A stretch of DNA of 64,000 nucleotides from Siphonodentalium dalli (GCA_032622095.1 CP136069.1:1302001-1366000); one strand, 5' to 3'. Counted from the stretch's first letter, positions 1 through 10,162 are shown. Made by a program: numbers and translations. The notes: generated by a model from the letters alone, not told the origin.

Positions 1-256
1 ACCCAGAGAACACATACAAATTTCGTGTTATGATTTATATTTCATAATAATATTTAATTTAATCATTGTATGATCAACGTTATGTGAAAAAGAAATAATA
101 AAAAAAGCGAGGCCCCCTGGTCATTTCTGTAAATTTAGTACCCGTGAGGTCTCCATGTCGTTACTGTACATTTATTAACCACGAGTTTCCCAGTCCGGAG
201 CCCCCGTCTTTGTAAAATAATTGCGCTTAACTTGTATATGCATATGTAAACCAAAA

Positions 257-432
257 TATTTATATAAGGATTAACTGTCATGTGGACTGTTTTTATGGAG
301 ATGTAACCGTGGGGTAAGTGGACATAACTTGTGTAAAACCCGAAGGGTTTTACATACAAGTTATGACCACTTACCTCATGGTTACATCTCCATAAAAATA
401 GTCCACATGACTGTTAATCCTTATATTTATAT
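257..432. repeat. Foldback element (long inverted repeat)
   Basis: Two arms of about 80 bp are near-perfect reverse complements, e.g. CATGTGGACTGTTTTTATGG at 279-298 against its complement near 390-410. The centre is around GAAGGG near 342. It accounts for the short open frame on the minus strand at 135-359. Positions 1-256 show nothing beyond AT-rich intron. Confidence 0.85.
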
Positions 433-794
433 ACATTTAGCGAAAAAGCCACTTTTGTAAATGTATTTAAATCGAAAAGTGTATCGTGACAAAAACAGCC
501 CAAAATACCCAATAGCACCCTTGGCAAAAGTTAATAGGAACAATTTCTCTTCACATTGAAACCCGATGATGTATTAAGTCAATCCTGCGCGAGTCCAAAT
601 GCGCCCAAAACATTACGCGTTCGTCTTTCCAAACCCAATGACGTATCGATGTTGTTATGAGCTTGGTGTTATTGAGCCGTTGCGCATGCACCGAGAAATA
701 ACTGCAACTAGCCACGTGGGCGTCGACCAATCAGAATGCTGGATTTAGTGATGACAACACTTAGTATGTAAATATATATAAATAATACGAATAC

Positions 795-879
795 CTTCAA
801 ACTGTACTTCCAGATGCAGGGTCCGCAGAAGATTGAGGAGTGGCTCCACAATCGTCGGATTGGCTGACTTGACAATTGA
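795..879 (-). CDS. ARMH1: ARMH1 internal coding exon (last one inside the window)
   Basis: Short 85-nt exon too small to stand out as an open frame. Translated from the acceptor CTTCTCATAACAG (AG ends at 880) in phase 0 it reads SIVKSANPTIVEPLLNLLRT and then LHLEVQFE, matching the ARMH1 stretch that follows the VVQ end of the preceding exon. The donor is GAAG|GTATTC with the intron starting at 794, phase 1. Further 3' exons are expected at lower coordinates; I could not recognise one in positions 1-794, so the gene continues off the left edge. Confidence 0.85.
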
Positions 880-1675
880 CTGTTATGAGAAGACAAACTA
901 ATGTTAATATTGATAACATTTTTAAAATTAACAGGTCCAAAATAATTTTTTTTCGCAATTTTCATTTTATTTTTCATTTCATTAATAGTCCAGACACATT
1001 AGACATGAAAGTCTTAGACAAGTAAGGAATAAATCGGGGAAAGCTGATTTTTTTCATATTATTTAGGCCATAACATCGCAAACGCGTCATGAAAAGTCCT
1101 CTAAAATCCTAGTTGAGCTTTCTGAGTTACATCATTTTTTCCATATATTTAAAAATATATATATTTTTCACAATCATGGAAATAATTGGATGCTGTAACA
1201 ATTTTTCAGCCGAAACATATACAAAAGGCACTCAATATTGTTCGACACACAATTCTCGAACCAAAGACACCAATTCATAGGGGAACTTTGATTGAATTTC
1301 GCAGATATGGATATATGAAAAAAAACACTTAACCAAAACAAGGATGATTTTTAAGGCAAACTGTTGAATTTGATGTCAGATTTCTCGGGCTTCTCAAAAC
1401 ATAGAAATAAACTATCTATTTTAAAAACTGCACAGACAGCACTCCTTCGCTATAATAGGCAGAATTAGCAAGTACATGTATGCTTATCATATGAGGTCAA
1501 AACTTATAAAAACATAACCCTACCCCCAAAACTGGTTGTCAATGATGTGGACATATTTTGATCTTCTATTTTGTCTAATCTAGCCATATGAATTATTTGC
1601 TAATCTAGCCATATGAATTACGCAGTCATACCAGTTATGTGAAATATGCGTACGAGAGCGAATATAGTGATATAT
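880..1675. other. ARMH1 intron, no recognised element
   Basis: AT-rich intronic DNA between the exon at 795-879 and the 48-bp minisatellite. The only structure seen is a short direct repeat AATCTAGCCATATGAATTA twice near 1577-1620. Confidence 0.5.
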
Positions 1676-1731
1676 ATCAGAATAACACAATCGCAACCAT
1701 GAAATGGCTGCCAAAATGGCTGCTACCATAG

Positions 1732-2345
1732 AACACTGAGAGGGCTCCATTTACACTGAAATTATTATATAGAACACTGACAGGCGCTGTTGTTAACACT
1801 AAGATGCTTACCGTATATAGAACACTGACAGGCGCTGTTGTTAACACTGAGATGCTTACCGTATATAGAACACTGACAGGCGCTGTTGTTAACACTGAGA
1901 TGCTTACCGTATATAGAACACTGACAGGCGCTGTTGTTAACACTGAGATGCTTACCGTATATAGAACACTGACAGGCGCTGTTGTTAACACTGAGATGCT
2001 TACCGTATATAGAACACTGACAGGCGCTGTTGTTAACACTGAGATGCTTACCGTATATAGAACACTGACAGGCGCTGTTGTTAACACTGAGATGCTTACC
2101 GTATATAGAACACTGACAGGCGCTGTTGTTAACACTGAGATGCTTACCGTATATAGAACACTGACAGGCGCTGTTGTTAACACTGAGATGCTTACCATAT
2201 ATAGAACACTGACAGGCGCTGTTAACACTGAGATGCTTACCGTATATAGAACACTGACAGGCGCTGTTGTTAACACTGAGATGTTTACCGTATATAGAAC
2301 ACCGAGAGGGCTCCATTTACACTGAGATGATTATATATAGAACAC
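1732..2345. repeat. 48-bp minisatellite, about 11-12 copies
   Basis: The unit contains ATAGAACACTGACAGGCGCT and GTTGTTAACACTGAGATGCT. Central copies are identical or nearly so; one copy near 2221 is 3 bp short. Diverged units carrying GAGAGGGCTCCATTTACACT occur at both edges (about 1738 and 2308). Because 48 and 45 are multiples of three, frames stay open on both strands and give repetitive pseudo-proteins of up to 199 aa; these are not genes. The array is in an ARMH1 intron. Confidence 0.95.
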
Positions 2346-2346
2346 T

Positions 2347-2440
2347 GAGAGCTTTCCGATGAATGGCAACAAGCCATATTTCTGACTAAATCCTGAAAAG
2401 TTACCTATAATCTGCTGCAGTTAAGGAGTTGATTATTTAG
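2347..2440. repeat. Half copy of hairpin element H
   Basis: One arm of element H: GAGAGCTTTCCGATGAATGG, then AACAAGCCATATTTC, then GGTTAAGGAGTTGATTATTT in degenerate form. Full palindromic copies occur at 3414-3615 and 37729-37922. Confidence 0.85.
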
Positions 2441-2460
2441 GAACTCTACCTGAAATATAT

Positions 2461-2531
2461 TACCATAGAGAGACTGTGCTGCCATCTGTTGGGCTTTTGG
2501 ATGAGACCCTTATAGGCCTGCATCTCGTAAT
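2461..2531. repeat. Partial duplicate of ARMH1 exon
   Basis: Repeats the 3' portion of the exon at 2544-2740 (AGAGACTGTGCTGCCATCTG ... GGCCTGCATCTCGTA) directly beside it, but with about 22 bp missing after GGGCTTTTGGA. It therefore has a broken frame and is not an extra coding exon. Confidence 0.85.
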
Positions 2532-2537
2532 ATATTA

Positions 2538-2756
<219 letters not shown>

Positions 2757-2911
2757 TTAACGAGTTAATGATGAAAATATCAATGAGACTATAGCACAAA
2801 AAGATATACATGTACATGCAAATAAAAGATCGCTGACCAAAATGTCCCTTAACGAAGGCTGCAGGTTTGAAAGATTTATGGGTTACTATGGAATCCTATT
2901 AGGGACACTTG

Positions 2912-3300
2912 CTAATGGCGCTTTCGGCACGACAAAAAGTGCGATATTAGCGCATGTTTTGGCATGCCAAAAGCGACAAAATGTGCGATATTAGCGCATG
3001 TTTCGGCACGTGGAAAGCGACAAAATGTGCGCAATTAGCGCATTTTTGCATTTAATTTATCAAATTTATCAAGTATGGAATACTCATGACACCCTCATAA
3101 TTAAGGGATGATCACCCCGGTGCAAGGACATGGCGATAGTATGGAATCCTGTCATGAGTATTCCATAGTTGATAAATTTGATAAATTAAATGTAAAAATG
3201 CGCTAATGGGGCACATTTTTTAGCTTTCGGCACGCCGAAACATGCGCTAATATAGCACATTTTGTCGCTTTCGGCACTCCGAAACAAGCGCTAATCAACA
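2912..3300. repeat. Foldback element with tandem GCGCTAAT subrepeats
   Basis: The left arm holds three degenerate subunits around TGCGATATTAGCGCATGTTT and then TTTAATTTATCAAATTTATC. The right arm repeats these in reverse complement (GATAAATTTGATAAATTAAA, then ATGCGCTAATATAGCAC). The unpaired middle is about 3085-3150. Confidence 0.85.
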
Positions 3301-3413
3301 AACCCATGTGAAATCGACAATAAGTACTCCTAACCATCAAATCCACGTGAAATATACCAATCCATAGCTCTCGCATTCAAAACTAGGCCAATTCAGTACA
3401 AGTACGTAATGCT

Positions 3414-3615
3414 GTAAATAATCGACTCCTTAACCACAGCAGAAATATGGGTAATTTTTCAGGATTTAATCGGATATATGGCTTGTTGCCATTCATAGAA
3501 AGCTCTCACTGAGAGCTTTCCAATGAATGGCAACAAGCCATATTTCCGACTAAATCGTGAAAAATTACCCATAATTCTGCTGTGGTTAAGGAGTTGATTA
3601 TTTAGGGCATTACTG
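3414..3615. repeat. Hairpin element H, full palindromic copy
   Basis: Arms run from TAATCGACTCCTTAACCACA through GGGTAATTTTTCAGGATTTA to a centre at GAAAGCTCTCACTGAGAGCTTTC (3498-3520) and back. This is the reference copy for the H family seen about nine times in the window. Confidence 0.9.
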
Positions 3616-3639
3616 TACTTAATACCATACAACTGTATA

Positions 3640-3682
3640 GCTCTCACATACAAAGCTAGGCCAATCCAGTACCAGTACTTAC
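3640..3682. repeat. Duplicate of ARMH1 exon end and donor
   Basis: ATAGCTCTCACATACAAAGC at about 3647 repeats the end of the exon at 3683 onward (ATAGCTCTCACATACAAGCT). A more diverged third copy is near 3366-3410. These are fragments and not full exons. Confidence 0.6.
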
Positions 3683-3849
3683 CATAGCTCTCACATACAA
3701 GCTCCTTGTATTTTCGGCCAGCACTAGCAATACACTGTAAGCACCTTAATGCTTCAAACTTATCAGCTTCTTTGGCTTGTTTGAGACCGAGTATCTCCAG
3801 TAAGGTAAGTACACCTCCGACCTCCAGGAACTCAGCCATGTATTTATGC
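3683..3849 (-). CDS. ARMH1: ARMH1 internal coding exon (EFLEVGGVLTLLEILGL)
   Basis: Encodes HKYMAEFLEVGGVLTLLEIL followed by a KELVCESYG end, the most conserved armadillo-like segment of ARMH1. The acceptor is a pyrimidine-rich tract ending TTTGTTTGTAG (AG at 3851-3850). The first exon base completes a codon begun upstream. The donor at 3682 is a textbook G|GTAAGT, leaving one base (phase 1) that joins the next exon to give a Gly codon. Length is 167 nt. Frame, both splice sites and protein similarity agree. Degenerate copies of the last 25-35 bp of the exon and its donor lie just beside it (about 3640-3682) and near 3366-3410. Confidence 0.92.
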
Positions 3850-4011
3850 CTACAAACAAAGTTTATGAAAATCAGTACAGTCCCTTCAAAACGGCATTTA
3901 TCTCGTGCTTTTGTCATTTTCTGCATTTATGGCGCTTACGGCGGTTACTTGATCATATATTTCAGTTGAACTTAGGGTTTTTTATCATTCACATATTTTT
4001 GCTAAAAAAAA

Positions 4012-4156
4012 GTCTCTATTTTATATGTATAGGAGGTATGGCACAGTACAGTAATGTTATATTTAACGCCTCCGAAACATGCTGAGCATGTTTCGGAGGC
4101 GTTAAATATAACATTACTGTACTGTGCCATACCTCCTATACATATAAAATAGAGAC
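4012..4156. repeat. Perfect 145-bp palindrome (72-bp arms)
   Basis: GTCTCTATTTTATATGTATA at 4012 is mirrored by its exact complement ending at 4156. I found no mismatch over the two 72-bp arms; the centre is GCTGAGC at about 4081-4087. It lies in an ARMH1 intron and resembles no other repeat in the window. Confidence 0.95.
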
Positions 4157-4224
4157 CTTAAAATGGAAATATATAGTGTCCTAAGTGCGACGTCGGAATA
4201 CAGTGGCTATTCGAGCTTCCTTTT

Positions 4225-4532
4225 TTGGGGTTGCTTCGGTAGCCGTGTGGTATTGACGTCGGACTTTGAGTCGCAAGGCGCGCTCGCCGTCGGGCCGGGG
4301 TTCGTATCCCGCCCAATCTCAAAAATTTGCATTGTCTCAAAATTCAAATTTGCCGCTCAAAATAGGCGCCTGGTGTGTTGTATAAAAGATATGTGTTGTA
4401 GATATGTTTGTAATCTTAAATTTGTTATACACTGTGTTATGTACCAAATTGTGTTTGTTCTCATAATATAAACATTTATATATGAATCTCCATATATGGA
4501 GGATAATAAAGATATATATATATATATATATA
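4225..4532 (+). mobile_element. tRNA-derived SINE
   Basis: A box A-like TAGCCGTGTGG near 4241 and a box B GGTTCGTATCC near 4300 are spaced as in tRNA promoters, within a GC-rich tRNA-like head. An unrelated AT-rich body follows, with a (TA)n tail ending near 4532. It is read as a SINE and not a tRNA gene because no complete cloverleaf could be drawn with confidence. Orientation plus, antisense to ARMH1. Confidence 0.65.
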
Positions 4533-4996
4533 ATTCTGCAGTGGTTAAGCAGTCGATACTGTAACTCATCAACTTAATAACAAAGACTATGGAAACTTTA
4601 TTCAGATAAATCACACAACAACAAGATCTTTCACCAAAAATTGCAGAAGGGTACACATGTTTTAAAAATGTGCTGAAGGATACATGTACACATGGTTTGT
4701 GAACGGCACTAGTGAGGTTACTTTAACTGTGTTCCTGAAAGTCTGCATGGCGTCCTTCAGCAGTTCGTTTTCAGTTCATTTTAATTTTCCTTGGAATATA
4801 TACAATTATTCTCTAACAGAAATTAGGGCAGATATGAAAACTAAGAATAATTTAGGCCAGCAAAAATACTACCTGTGTTTAGGGTTACATGGTCCAAAAT
4901 AATTAGTGTATGTAGGGAATTTTCTTTTTTATTCTGAATTCCATTGGGTCATTGACAATTCAATCTAGAAAGCTTCACAATCCTTCACAATTCAGA
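4533..4996. other. ARMH1 intron, no clear element
   Basis: Only a scrap of H-like sequence (AATTCTGCAGTGGTTAAGCA at 4531-4550) and AT-rich DNA are seen. Confidence 0.4.
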
Positions 4997-5190
4997 TTAA
5001 CCCTTTGAGTGCCAGGTCCGATTTTTGTATCAACCCATATACCCTGTGCCAATGCATTCTCTTATATATGCGAGTCGACCATAGGTTGCCTCGCATATAT
5101 AAGAGAATGCATTGGCCTTCTTTTCTTTTTTTTTAACAATTTTTTTACAATTTTAATAATTTATTCTTATATTCAATGACTTTCACATCT
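4997..5190. mobile_element. Family A TTAA MITE, 3'-truncated, carrying palindrome P
   Basis: Starts TTAACCCTTTGAGTGCCAGG at 4997, then TTTTTGTATCAACCCATATA, then palindrome P (GCCAATGCATTCTCTTATAT at 5048, ending ATGCATTGGC at 5116), then T-rich loop. The usual right end CTGGCACTGAAAGGGTTAA is missing. Confidence 0.8.
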
Positions 5191-6180
5191 GGGTTTTATT
5201 CCCAGTCAGACCACCAAACCTATGCTAAAATTTTTATGGCCCTGATAAGGTCCCCTGGAAAATATTCTGCTCCATTCACTTGGAGTATTAATTCGCAAGT
5301 TAAAGCTGCTTATTTTCTGTGGGACTGATCAGTCAGTGCATGGATTTAACAAGAAGTTAAATTGTTCTTGTTTGGTGAATAAAAACCTTGTTGGCTTTTT
5401 TCATGGCACGGTAAGTGACTGCATGCATTTAAACATATCGACAGTTAAAAATTTAAGACACGAGAAAATCGTGGCTTTTGTTAATTTCCTTTCAAAATTG
5501 AACCTTAAACATTTCATAATGATAGTATTATGGTTTTTACATTGAAATTAAGGGTTAATAAATTATTCAGTTATTCATTCATGTATAATATATCTTTTGT
5601 CAGTTTTCAATATCTCAAGGCTCGAGTGCAACAAACTCGCATTCGGTTTATTAAAGTTCTTGGGGTAATTAGAAGTCATAATTATTATCAATTTATGTAA
5701 CTTAATAATATTAGGGTGAATTCCCCTACCCCTCCCCCTACCCTTTCACTTCCATGGTGATGGCTCAGGAAGTGAGAGCGACGCGTTTGGAGGATCTGTT
5801 TTATACAAATTTATATGTTTTTCTGTTCTTATCATTTATATTGTTATAATAAATCAGGTTTATCAATTCCGTATAAGATAGTAACTCAGTTGAGAGAATC
5901 CTTTGCATGTAAATGGCGTAATGGTGTCGAACTTTCCAATGTAAAACTAATGTGCTGTTTTGCTATTAAACCTGTGCACATGTGCAATTTTCCAACGTAG
6001 AACTAATGTGCATTATTATAATTCTTGCTAACCTAAAAGCACATGTGCAATTATGTTAGTTTTTAGGCTCCGCCCATCTCACTTTTGACAGTTAAATTAC
6101 TACATTAGTTCTACATTAGTTCTACATTAGTTCTCACATTAGAATTTCATGCTAGATCTAATGTAGTATCTTGTTAGCAG
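5191..6180. other. ARMH1 intron with short direct repeats
   Basis: No gene recognised. Near 6101-6140 TTCTACATTAG is repeated three times, and the complementary CTAATGTGC motif appears at about 5948 and 6004, so a weak foldback may exist. Confidence 0.4.
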
Positions 6181-6183
6181 TTT

Positions 6184-6635
6184 TTGGTAAGGGTATGCTA
6201 CCCGATGGTTTTTGGTAAGGGTATGCTACCCGATGGTTTTTGGTAAGGGTATGCTACCCGATGGTTTTTGGTAAGGGTATGCTACCCGATGGTTTTTGGT
6301 AAGGGTATGCTACCCGATGGTTTTTGGTAAGGGTATGCTACCCGATGGTTTTTGGTAAGGGTATGCTACCCGATGGTTTTTGGTAAGGGTATGCTACCCG
6401 ATGGTTTTTGGTAAGGGTATGCTACCCGATGGTTTTTGGTAAGGGTATGCTACCCGATGGTTTTTGGTAAGGGTATGCTACCCGATGGTTTTTGGTAAGG
6501 GTATGCTACCCGATGGCTTTGGTAAGGGTATGCTACCCGATGGTTTTTGGTAAGGGTATGCTACCCGATGGTTTTTGGTAAGGGTATGCTACCCGATGGT
6601 TTTTGGTAAGGGTATGCTACCCGATGGTTTTTGGT
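6184..6635. repeat. 28-bp minisatellite, about 16 copies
   Basis: The unit is TTTTTGGTAAGGGTATGCTA followed by CCCGATGG. Copies are virtually identical, with one small deletion near 6517. Each unit contains GGGTATGCTACCC, a 5-bp stem with a 3-nt loop. Confidence 0.95.
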
Positions 6636-6639
6636 CACC

Positions 6640-7273
6640 TGTTAGTGCCGGACAACTCCTTCACAGTCTCGCTCATACCCTATATAAACGCCATACTCAT
6701 GCTGGGCATTGGTCAACTGAGGTACCGTAGTGGTGATGTACCACATGGTACAACACACCCTTCCGCAGGTGACCAATGTCCAGTAATAAATCAAATAATT
6801 TGATATGCTACATTGTATATCTTTACAATCTGTGTTAATCTGTTACTTGTTACATGTATATCACATATATACCATGTATTCCTGTTTTTTATCTATACAT
6901 GTAGGTTGTCCTACACCAATATGTGTCTTAAAGACCATATTAAAACGTATCTTATCTGATATTATCTTAAGGGGTTTATACTCACCCACTGGACGCTGAT
7001 ATGAAGATATGGATTGCCTTAAGTTGCTCATTCAGACAAGTACCTATCATGTATCTTTGTAAAGTTAAGAAAATTAAATTATAAGTTACCGGTACATATT
7101 ACACTGTATTTGTACATATCCAGAAAATTAGAATTTTGCTTACTGAAATTTAGACTCCGATCTGATGGTCTTTGAGAATACAATATAAATACATGTACAT
7201 TTAACTGTGATGTTCGAACAGTTAAATGAGGATCACAGATAATAATAATTACGCATATACATGTACAGTAATG
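6640..7273. other. ARMH1 intron, no clear element
   Basis: GGTCACCTG at 6634 and CAGGTGACC near 6767 form a 9-bp inverted repeat about 130 bp apart; otherwise AT-rich DNA without recognisable coding or repeat structure. Confidence 0.35.
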
Positions 7274-7381
7274 CGAGAGCTTTCCGATGAATGGCAACAA
7301 GCCATATTTCCGACTATATCCTGAAAAGTTACCCATAATTCTGCTGTGGTTAAGAGGTCGATTAATTAGAGCATTACTGTA
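7274..7381. repeat. Half copy of hairpin element H
   Basis: One arm: GAGAGCTTTCCGATGAATGG ... GAGCATTACTGTA. Confidence 0.85.
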
Positions 7382-7461
7382 TACTATAGCGCCCTCTAAC
7401 ATAAGGGACTTAAAGCGCTTATCTCTCTAACATAAAGGATTCAAAGCGCTTCACATTATTA

Positions 7462-7479
7462 CCCCCCCCCCCCCCCCCC
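7462..7479 (+). repeat. Poly(C) tract, C18
   Basis: First of seven C-runs of at least ten bases in the window, all on the plus strand. Confidence 0.95.
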
Positions 7480-7739
7480 AACCAGCTGTTGAGTAATGCC
7501 GAGTCTTATGCCTGCTGTGTTTTACAGGTGTTTCACTAGAGACTAATCAATTAAACCAGGTCCCTATTACTCGTCCAGGTATGAGAAAGCGAGCAGAGTA
7601 CTTTATGTTTAAGCACTTTTACTTTAAGCACAATAGTATAAATTATACTTAACTTGAGTCCTTGGACTGGCAATTTATTATTCGCGCTATATCGAATCGA
7701 TTTGTGAGCACCGAACTGAAATATATTAGCGTAAAACGG

Positions 7740-7945
7740 CGTAAAAACAGATTTGACCTCGGCACGTGAAAAGTTGACCTCGGATCTGAAAATCAATAGG
7801 CCTATGTTACTCCTGACCCGAAAATACCCCCACATACCAAGTTTCATCGAAATCGGCTGGGCCATTTTCGAGTCCATCGATTACACACACACAGACAGAT
7901 ACACACACACAAACAGATCTTCCAAAATATATAATAGATATTAAT
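7740..7945. repeat. Dispersed repeat 3' end with CA microsatellite
   Basis: CATACCAAGTTTCATCGAAA then TCGGCTGGGCCATTTTCGAG then ACACACACACAGACAGATAC. Related wording recurs near 29150 and 63510, as expected for the terminal part of a dispersed invertebrate repeat. Confidence 0.55.
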
Positions 7946-8555
7946 GTAGTCTATAATAAATTACATTAATACATAAACTTTAATGTTTGCAGCCCTCTAA
8001 ATTCAGATTGTTTGGCTTCGGCAATCCACTGCGGCAACTCTATGCCGTGGCCCAGTTTGTTTCAGCAAATTGCTCTGGCATTGCTGATTGCCATAGCCAA
8101 TTATGGGGGCTGTGTTTATAACTGTTAAACAATTGGACCTATTTTGAGCATAGACTCAATTGTGATCAAAATTCATGAAATATCGACCCTAGCTGTACAT
8201 AATTGTAAGATAATGCCACATAGATACGTACCCAGTTCTTTAGACCAATACTCGCACCTTCAATTTGATGTATCTCCCGCATCGAAACATGGAATATTAT
8301 CACCAAGGATACATTGTATATGTGAATATGTGCACACTTTCGAAATAGGCCGACAAACCCTTGAACAAATTCCCATCAATTTTTTTTTTATAACTAATCT
8401 TTCTTATCCTGAAACACACACCCCGTTTTTACAACATTAACAATTTTATTAATGAAAAACAATATGTTATAACTGTGTTATAACTCTACCTATGAATATA
8501 AACTGTATTAGTGTTTATATATCTCTGCTCATTTGTGTTCTGCAATGTTACTCAT
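7946..8555. other. ARMH1 intron, no clear element
   Basis: A 98-codon open frame at 8144-8440 has no recognisable domain and no matched splice sites; I treat it as chance. Confidence 0.4.
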
Positions 8556-8966
8556 GGGCTCCAAATAAACATGCATGCACGTTTATTATTTTCTTGGGAA
8601 ATTTCCCCCCTGCACAGCGCTTATTTGGGTCTGCACGTTTATTAATTGTCAGACTATGAAAATTGAAATCAGCACAAACTCAAGATTCCTATATGACTCT
8701 GATACCAAAATGATGAGTTTATATCTTTATGCATGTATATGACACACATGTGAACATTTAAATACTGAATAAAACATCACATAACACATACTGTACTATG
8801 TTGATTCCTATACTTGACCTACACGAACTGTAAAAATAATATGTTTAACAGTTGATGTTTTGCTCAGAGTTTCCCTGCACTATTATTTGGGTCTGCACTT
8901 TTATTAACATTCAATGAAATTTCCCCCCTGCACTATTATTGGGGCCTGCACTTTTATTTGGAGCCC
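8556..8966. mobile_element. MITE with GGGCTCCAAATAAA termini
   Basis: Terminal inverted repeats GGGCTCCAAATAAACATGCA (left) and, read inward from the right, GGGCTCCAAATAAAAGTGCA. Subterminal TGCACTATTATT(T)GGG modules recur inside. About 411 bp. No clear target duplication was seen. Confidence 0.75.
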
Positions 8967-9151
8967 GACAGTATGTTTACTCAGGCCGACACAATTAAAA
9001 TAAAATAAGATGTACCGTACATCCCAACTTATCACTGGTGAACCTAAGACATCGTTTTGTTTCATTATATAATGATCACCTCCACTGGAGGCTCCAGCCC
9101 AGGCTCCACTGAGTGATGCTGCGTTCTACGCCTACGGGCTATTTCCACCAC

Positions 9152-9421
9152 GTTGTCGTTGAGGAACATTCCAACCAAATTGAGAATACAATTTCCAAAT
9201 GCGCAAAAAGGATACGTAAGTCTCAACCAAGCTGTCAATCTTGTCAAAAATAGGCTTGACGCTTGGGCAAATTCTTGCTCAAGTTCTGGGCTTGTCTTGT
9301 TCTTATTCTGCATCATAAAATCTGTCAAAATCTTTTTCCGAACAGTTTTGTTGCCTTTATCCCATTCTTGCAATAAATTCATCACACGTGAAATTGACGA
9401 CTGTTGCTTGGCTGATCCCAT
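9152..9421 (-). CDS. ARMH1: ARMH1 coding exon 1 (N-terminus), donor unresolved
   Basis: First coding exon of an armadillo-like helical domain protein (ARMH1, formerly C1orf228), a poorly characterised animal protein predicted to be an all-helical solenoid. The start at 9421 gives MGSAKQQSSISRVMNLLQEW, followed by the family hallmark SPELEQEFAQASSLFLTRLT at about residues 44-63. As I recall the human protein, similarity continues without gaps through LVGMFL to about residue 92, so the exon should end near 9146-9152. The readable GT sites there (9151 and 9148) leave phase 0, while the next recognised exon needs two bases carried over. Either a micro-exon, an unusual donor or a one-base assembly error is present. 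The frame stays open to 9065, but residues after about 92 look intronic. The gene is divergent from TMEM53 (ATG at 9879). Identification is strong; the 3' boundary is not. Confidence 0.85.
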
Positions 9422-9878
9422 GATTTAAATTATGTGAATTTAGTGTTAATTTGTTTAACGCTGCAGTGGTAGTTCTGTCTGTGGAATGAAAAACTGTAGC
9501 GATTGATCAACAAGATTTTTGAACAAGTTTAACTTGAACAACTGTTCACTGTAACCGTTATAAAAAATGTCTCTAAATTCAGACACGAAGTATTAATTCC
9601 ATCAACGCATGGGAAAAAAGTGACAACCACTAAACATAATATCAGTTTGTTACACTGTTTCCAGCCCATAAAATCTTCATAAGTTCATTGTTGTGAAAAT
9701 GTTTCTTTGAAATAAACGCCTCGAATTACAGGAATGCAGATTTTGTTGACATAGTTGCTATCTGGGATTGACGACCAAACTTATTTTAGTAACGGTTTAT
9801 TCTATTGGATAATTTTTTTCATACCAGGTAAATGTAGACCAATGAAATCACTTGTTTCTCGGTCATTGGGAATGAAAA
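9422..9878. promoter_or_regulatory. Shared divergent promoter region ARMH1/TMEM53
   Basis: 457 bp separates the two start codons of the head-to-head genes, so both core promoters must lie here unless 5' UTR introns exist. A CCAAT pentamer is seen at 9839-9843 on the plus strand and its complement ATTGG near 9805. No TATA box is placed convincingly. This stretch is free of the repeat families that fill the rest of the window. The promoter call is inferred from gene arrangement, not from a proven start site. Confidence 0.6.
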
Positions 9879-10072
9879 ATGGACGACGATTTGGAATATT
9901 CGATAACTTTTCCTTCTCCTTTCCACGACGAAAACGCTGATTGTGGCGATATACAGCCTGAATTGGAGTCCGAAGTGTGTCGACAAGAACCTGTTGTTAT
10001 TTTATTAGGCTGGATTGGTTGCAAAGACAAGCATCTGGCGAAATACAGCTCCGAAATCTATGAGCGAAAAGG
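9879..10072 (+). CDS. TMEM53: TMEM53 coding exon 1
   Basis: N-terminal exon of transmembrane protein 53 (DUF829 family; also called NET4), an alpha/beta-hydrolase-like membrane protein reported at the nuclear envelope/ER in vertebrates, where it dampens BMP-SMAD signalling. The ATG at 9879 sits in AAAATGG. The exon encodes 64 full residues containing the family signature PVVILLGWIGCKDKHLAKYS and ends ...YERKG. The donor is AAAGG|GTACTC, with the intron starting at 10073 and two bases of a Gly codon carried over (phase 2). Joined to 35553 this gives KGFITIRYTAP, exactly as expected for the family. Open frame past 10072 is intron read-through. The start codon is 457 bp from the divergent ARMH1 start. 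Confidence 0.95.
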
Positions 10073-10106
10073 GTACTCAACATACTTCCAAAAATTTAGT
10101 CTTAGT

Positions 10107-10147
10107 ACGACCTGGTAATATGGCTTAAGTTAAGCCATACAGGTCGT
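10107..10147. repeat. Short hairpin 35 bp after TMEM53 exon 1 donor
   Basis: ACGACCT ... TATGGCTTAAGTTAAGCCATA ... AGGTCGT pairs into a 41-nt stem structure in the nascent TMEM53 transcript. Confidence 0.7.
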
Positions 10148-10162
10148 AGCGCTAGTGTTCTA

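Noticed and set aside
1677-2325. Repetitive proteins of 173-199 aa encoded by the 48-bp array
   Set aside because: The frame is open only because the unit length is a multiple of three; it is open on both strands and lies in an ARMH1 intron.
4233-4320. Functional tRNA gene
   Set aside because: Boxes A and B are present, but I could not form a full cloverleaf with acceptor stem; the SINE body follows directly.
5191-5556. Complete family A MITE ending at TTAAGGGTTAA near 5546-5556
   Set aside because: The usual right-end string CTGGCACTGAAAGGG is absent; the short match is likely chance, so the copy was called truncated.
6184-6635. CRISPR array
   Set aside because: The repeats are contiguous with no unique spacers, and the context is eukaryotic.
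8144-8440. 98-codon open frame as an exon or gene
   Set aside because: No recognisable domain, no partner splice sites in frame, and AT-rich composition like its surroundings.
9640-9780. RFX X-box in the shared promoter
   Set aside because: Only a weak half-site (GTTGCTAT near 9750) is visible, not enough to call.
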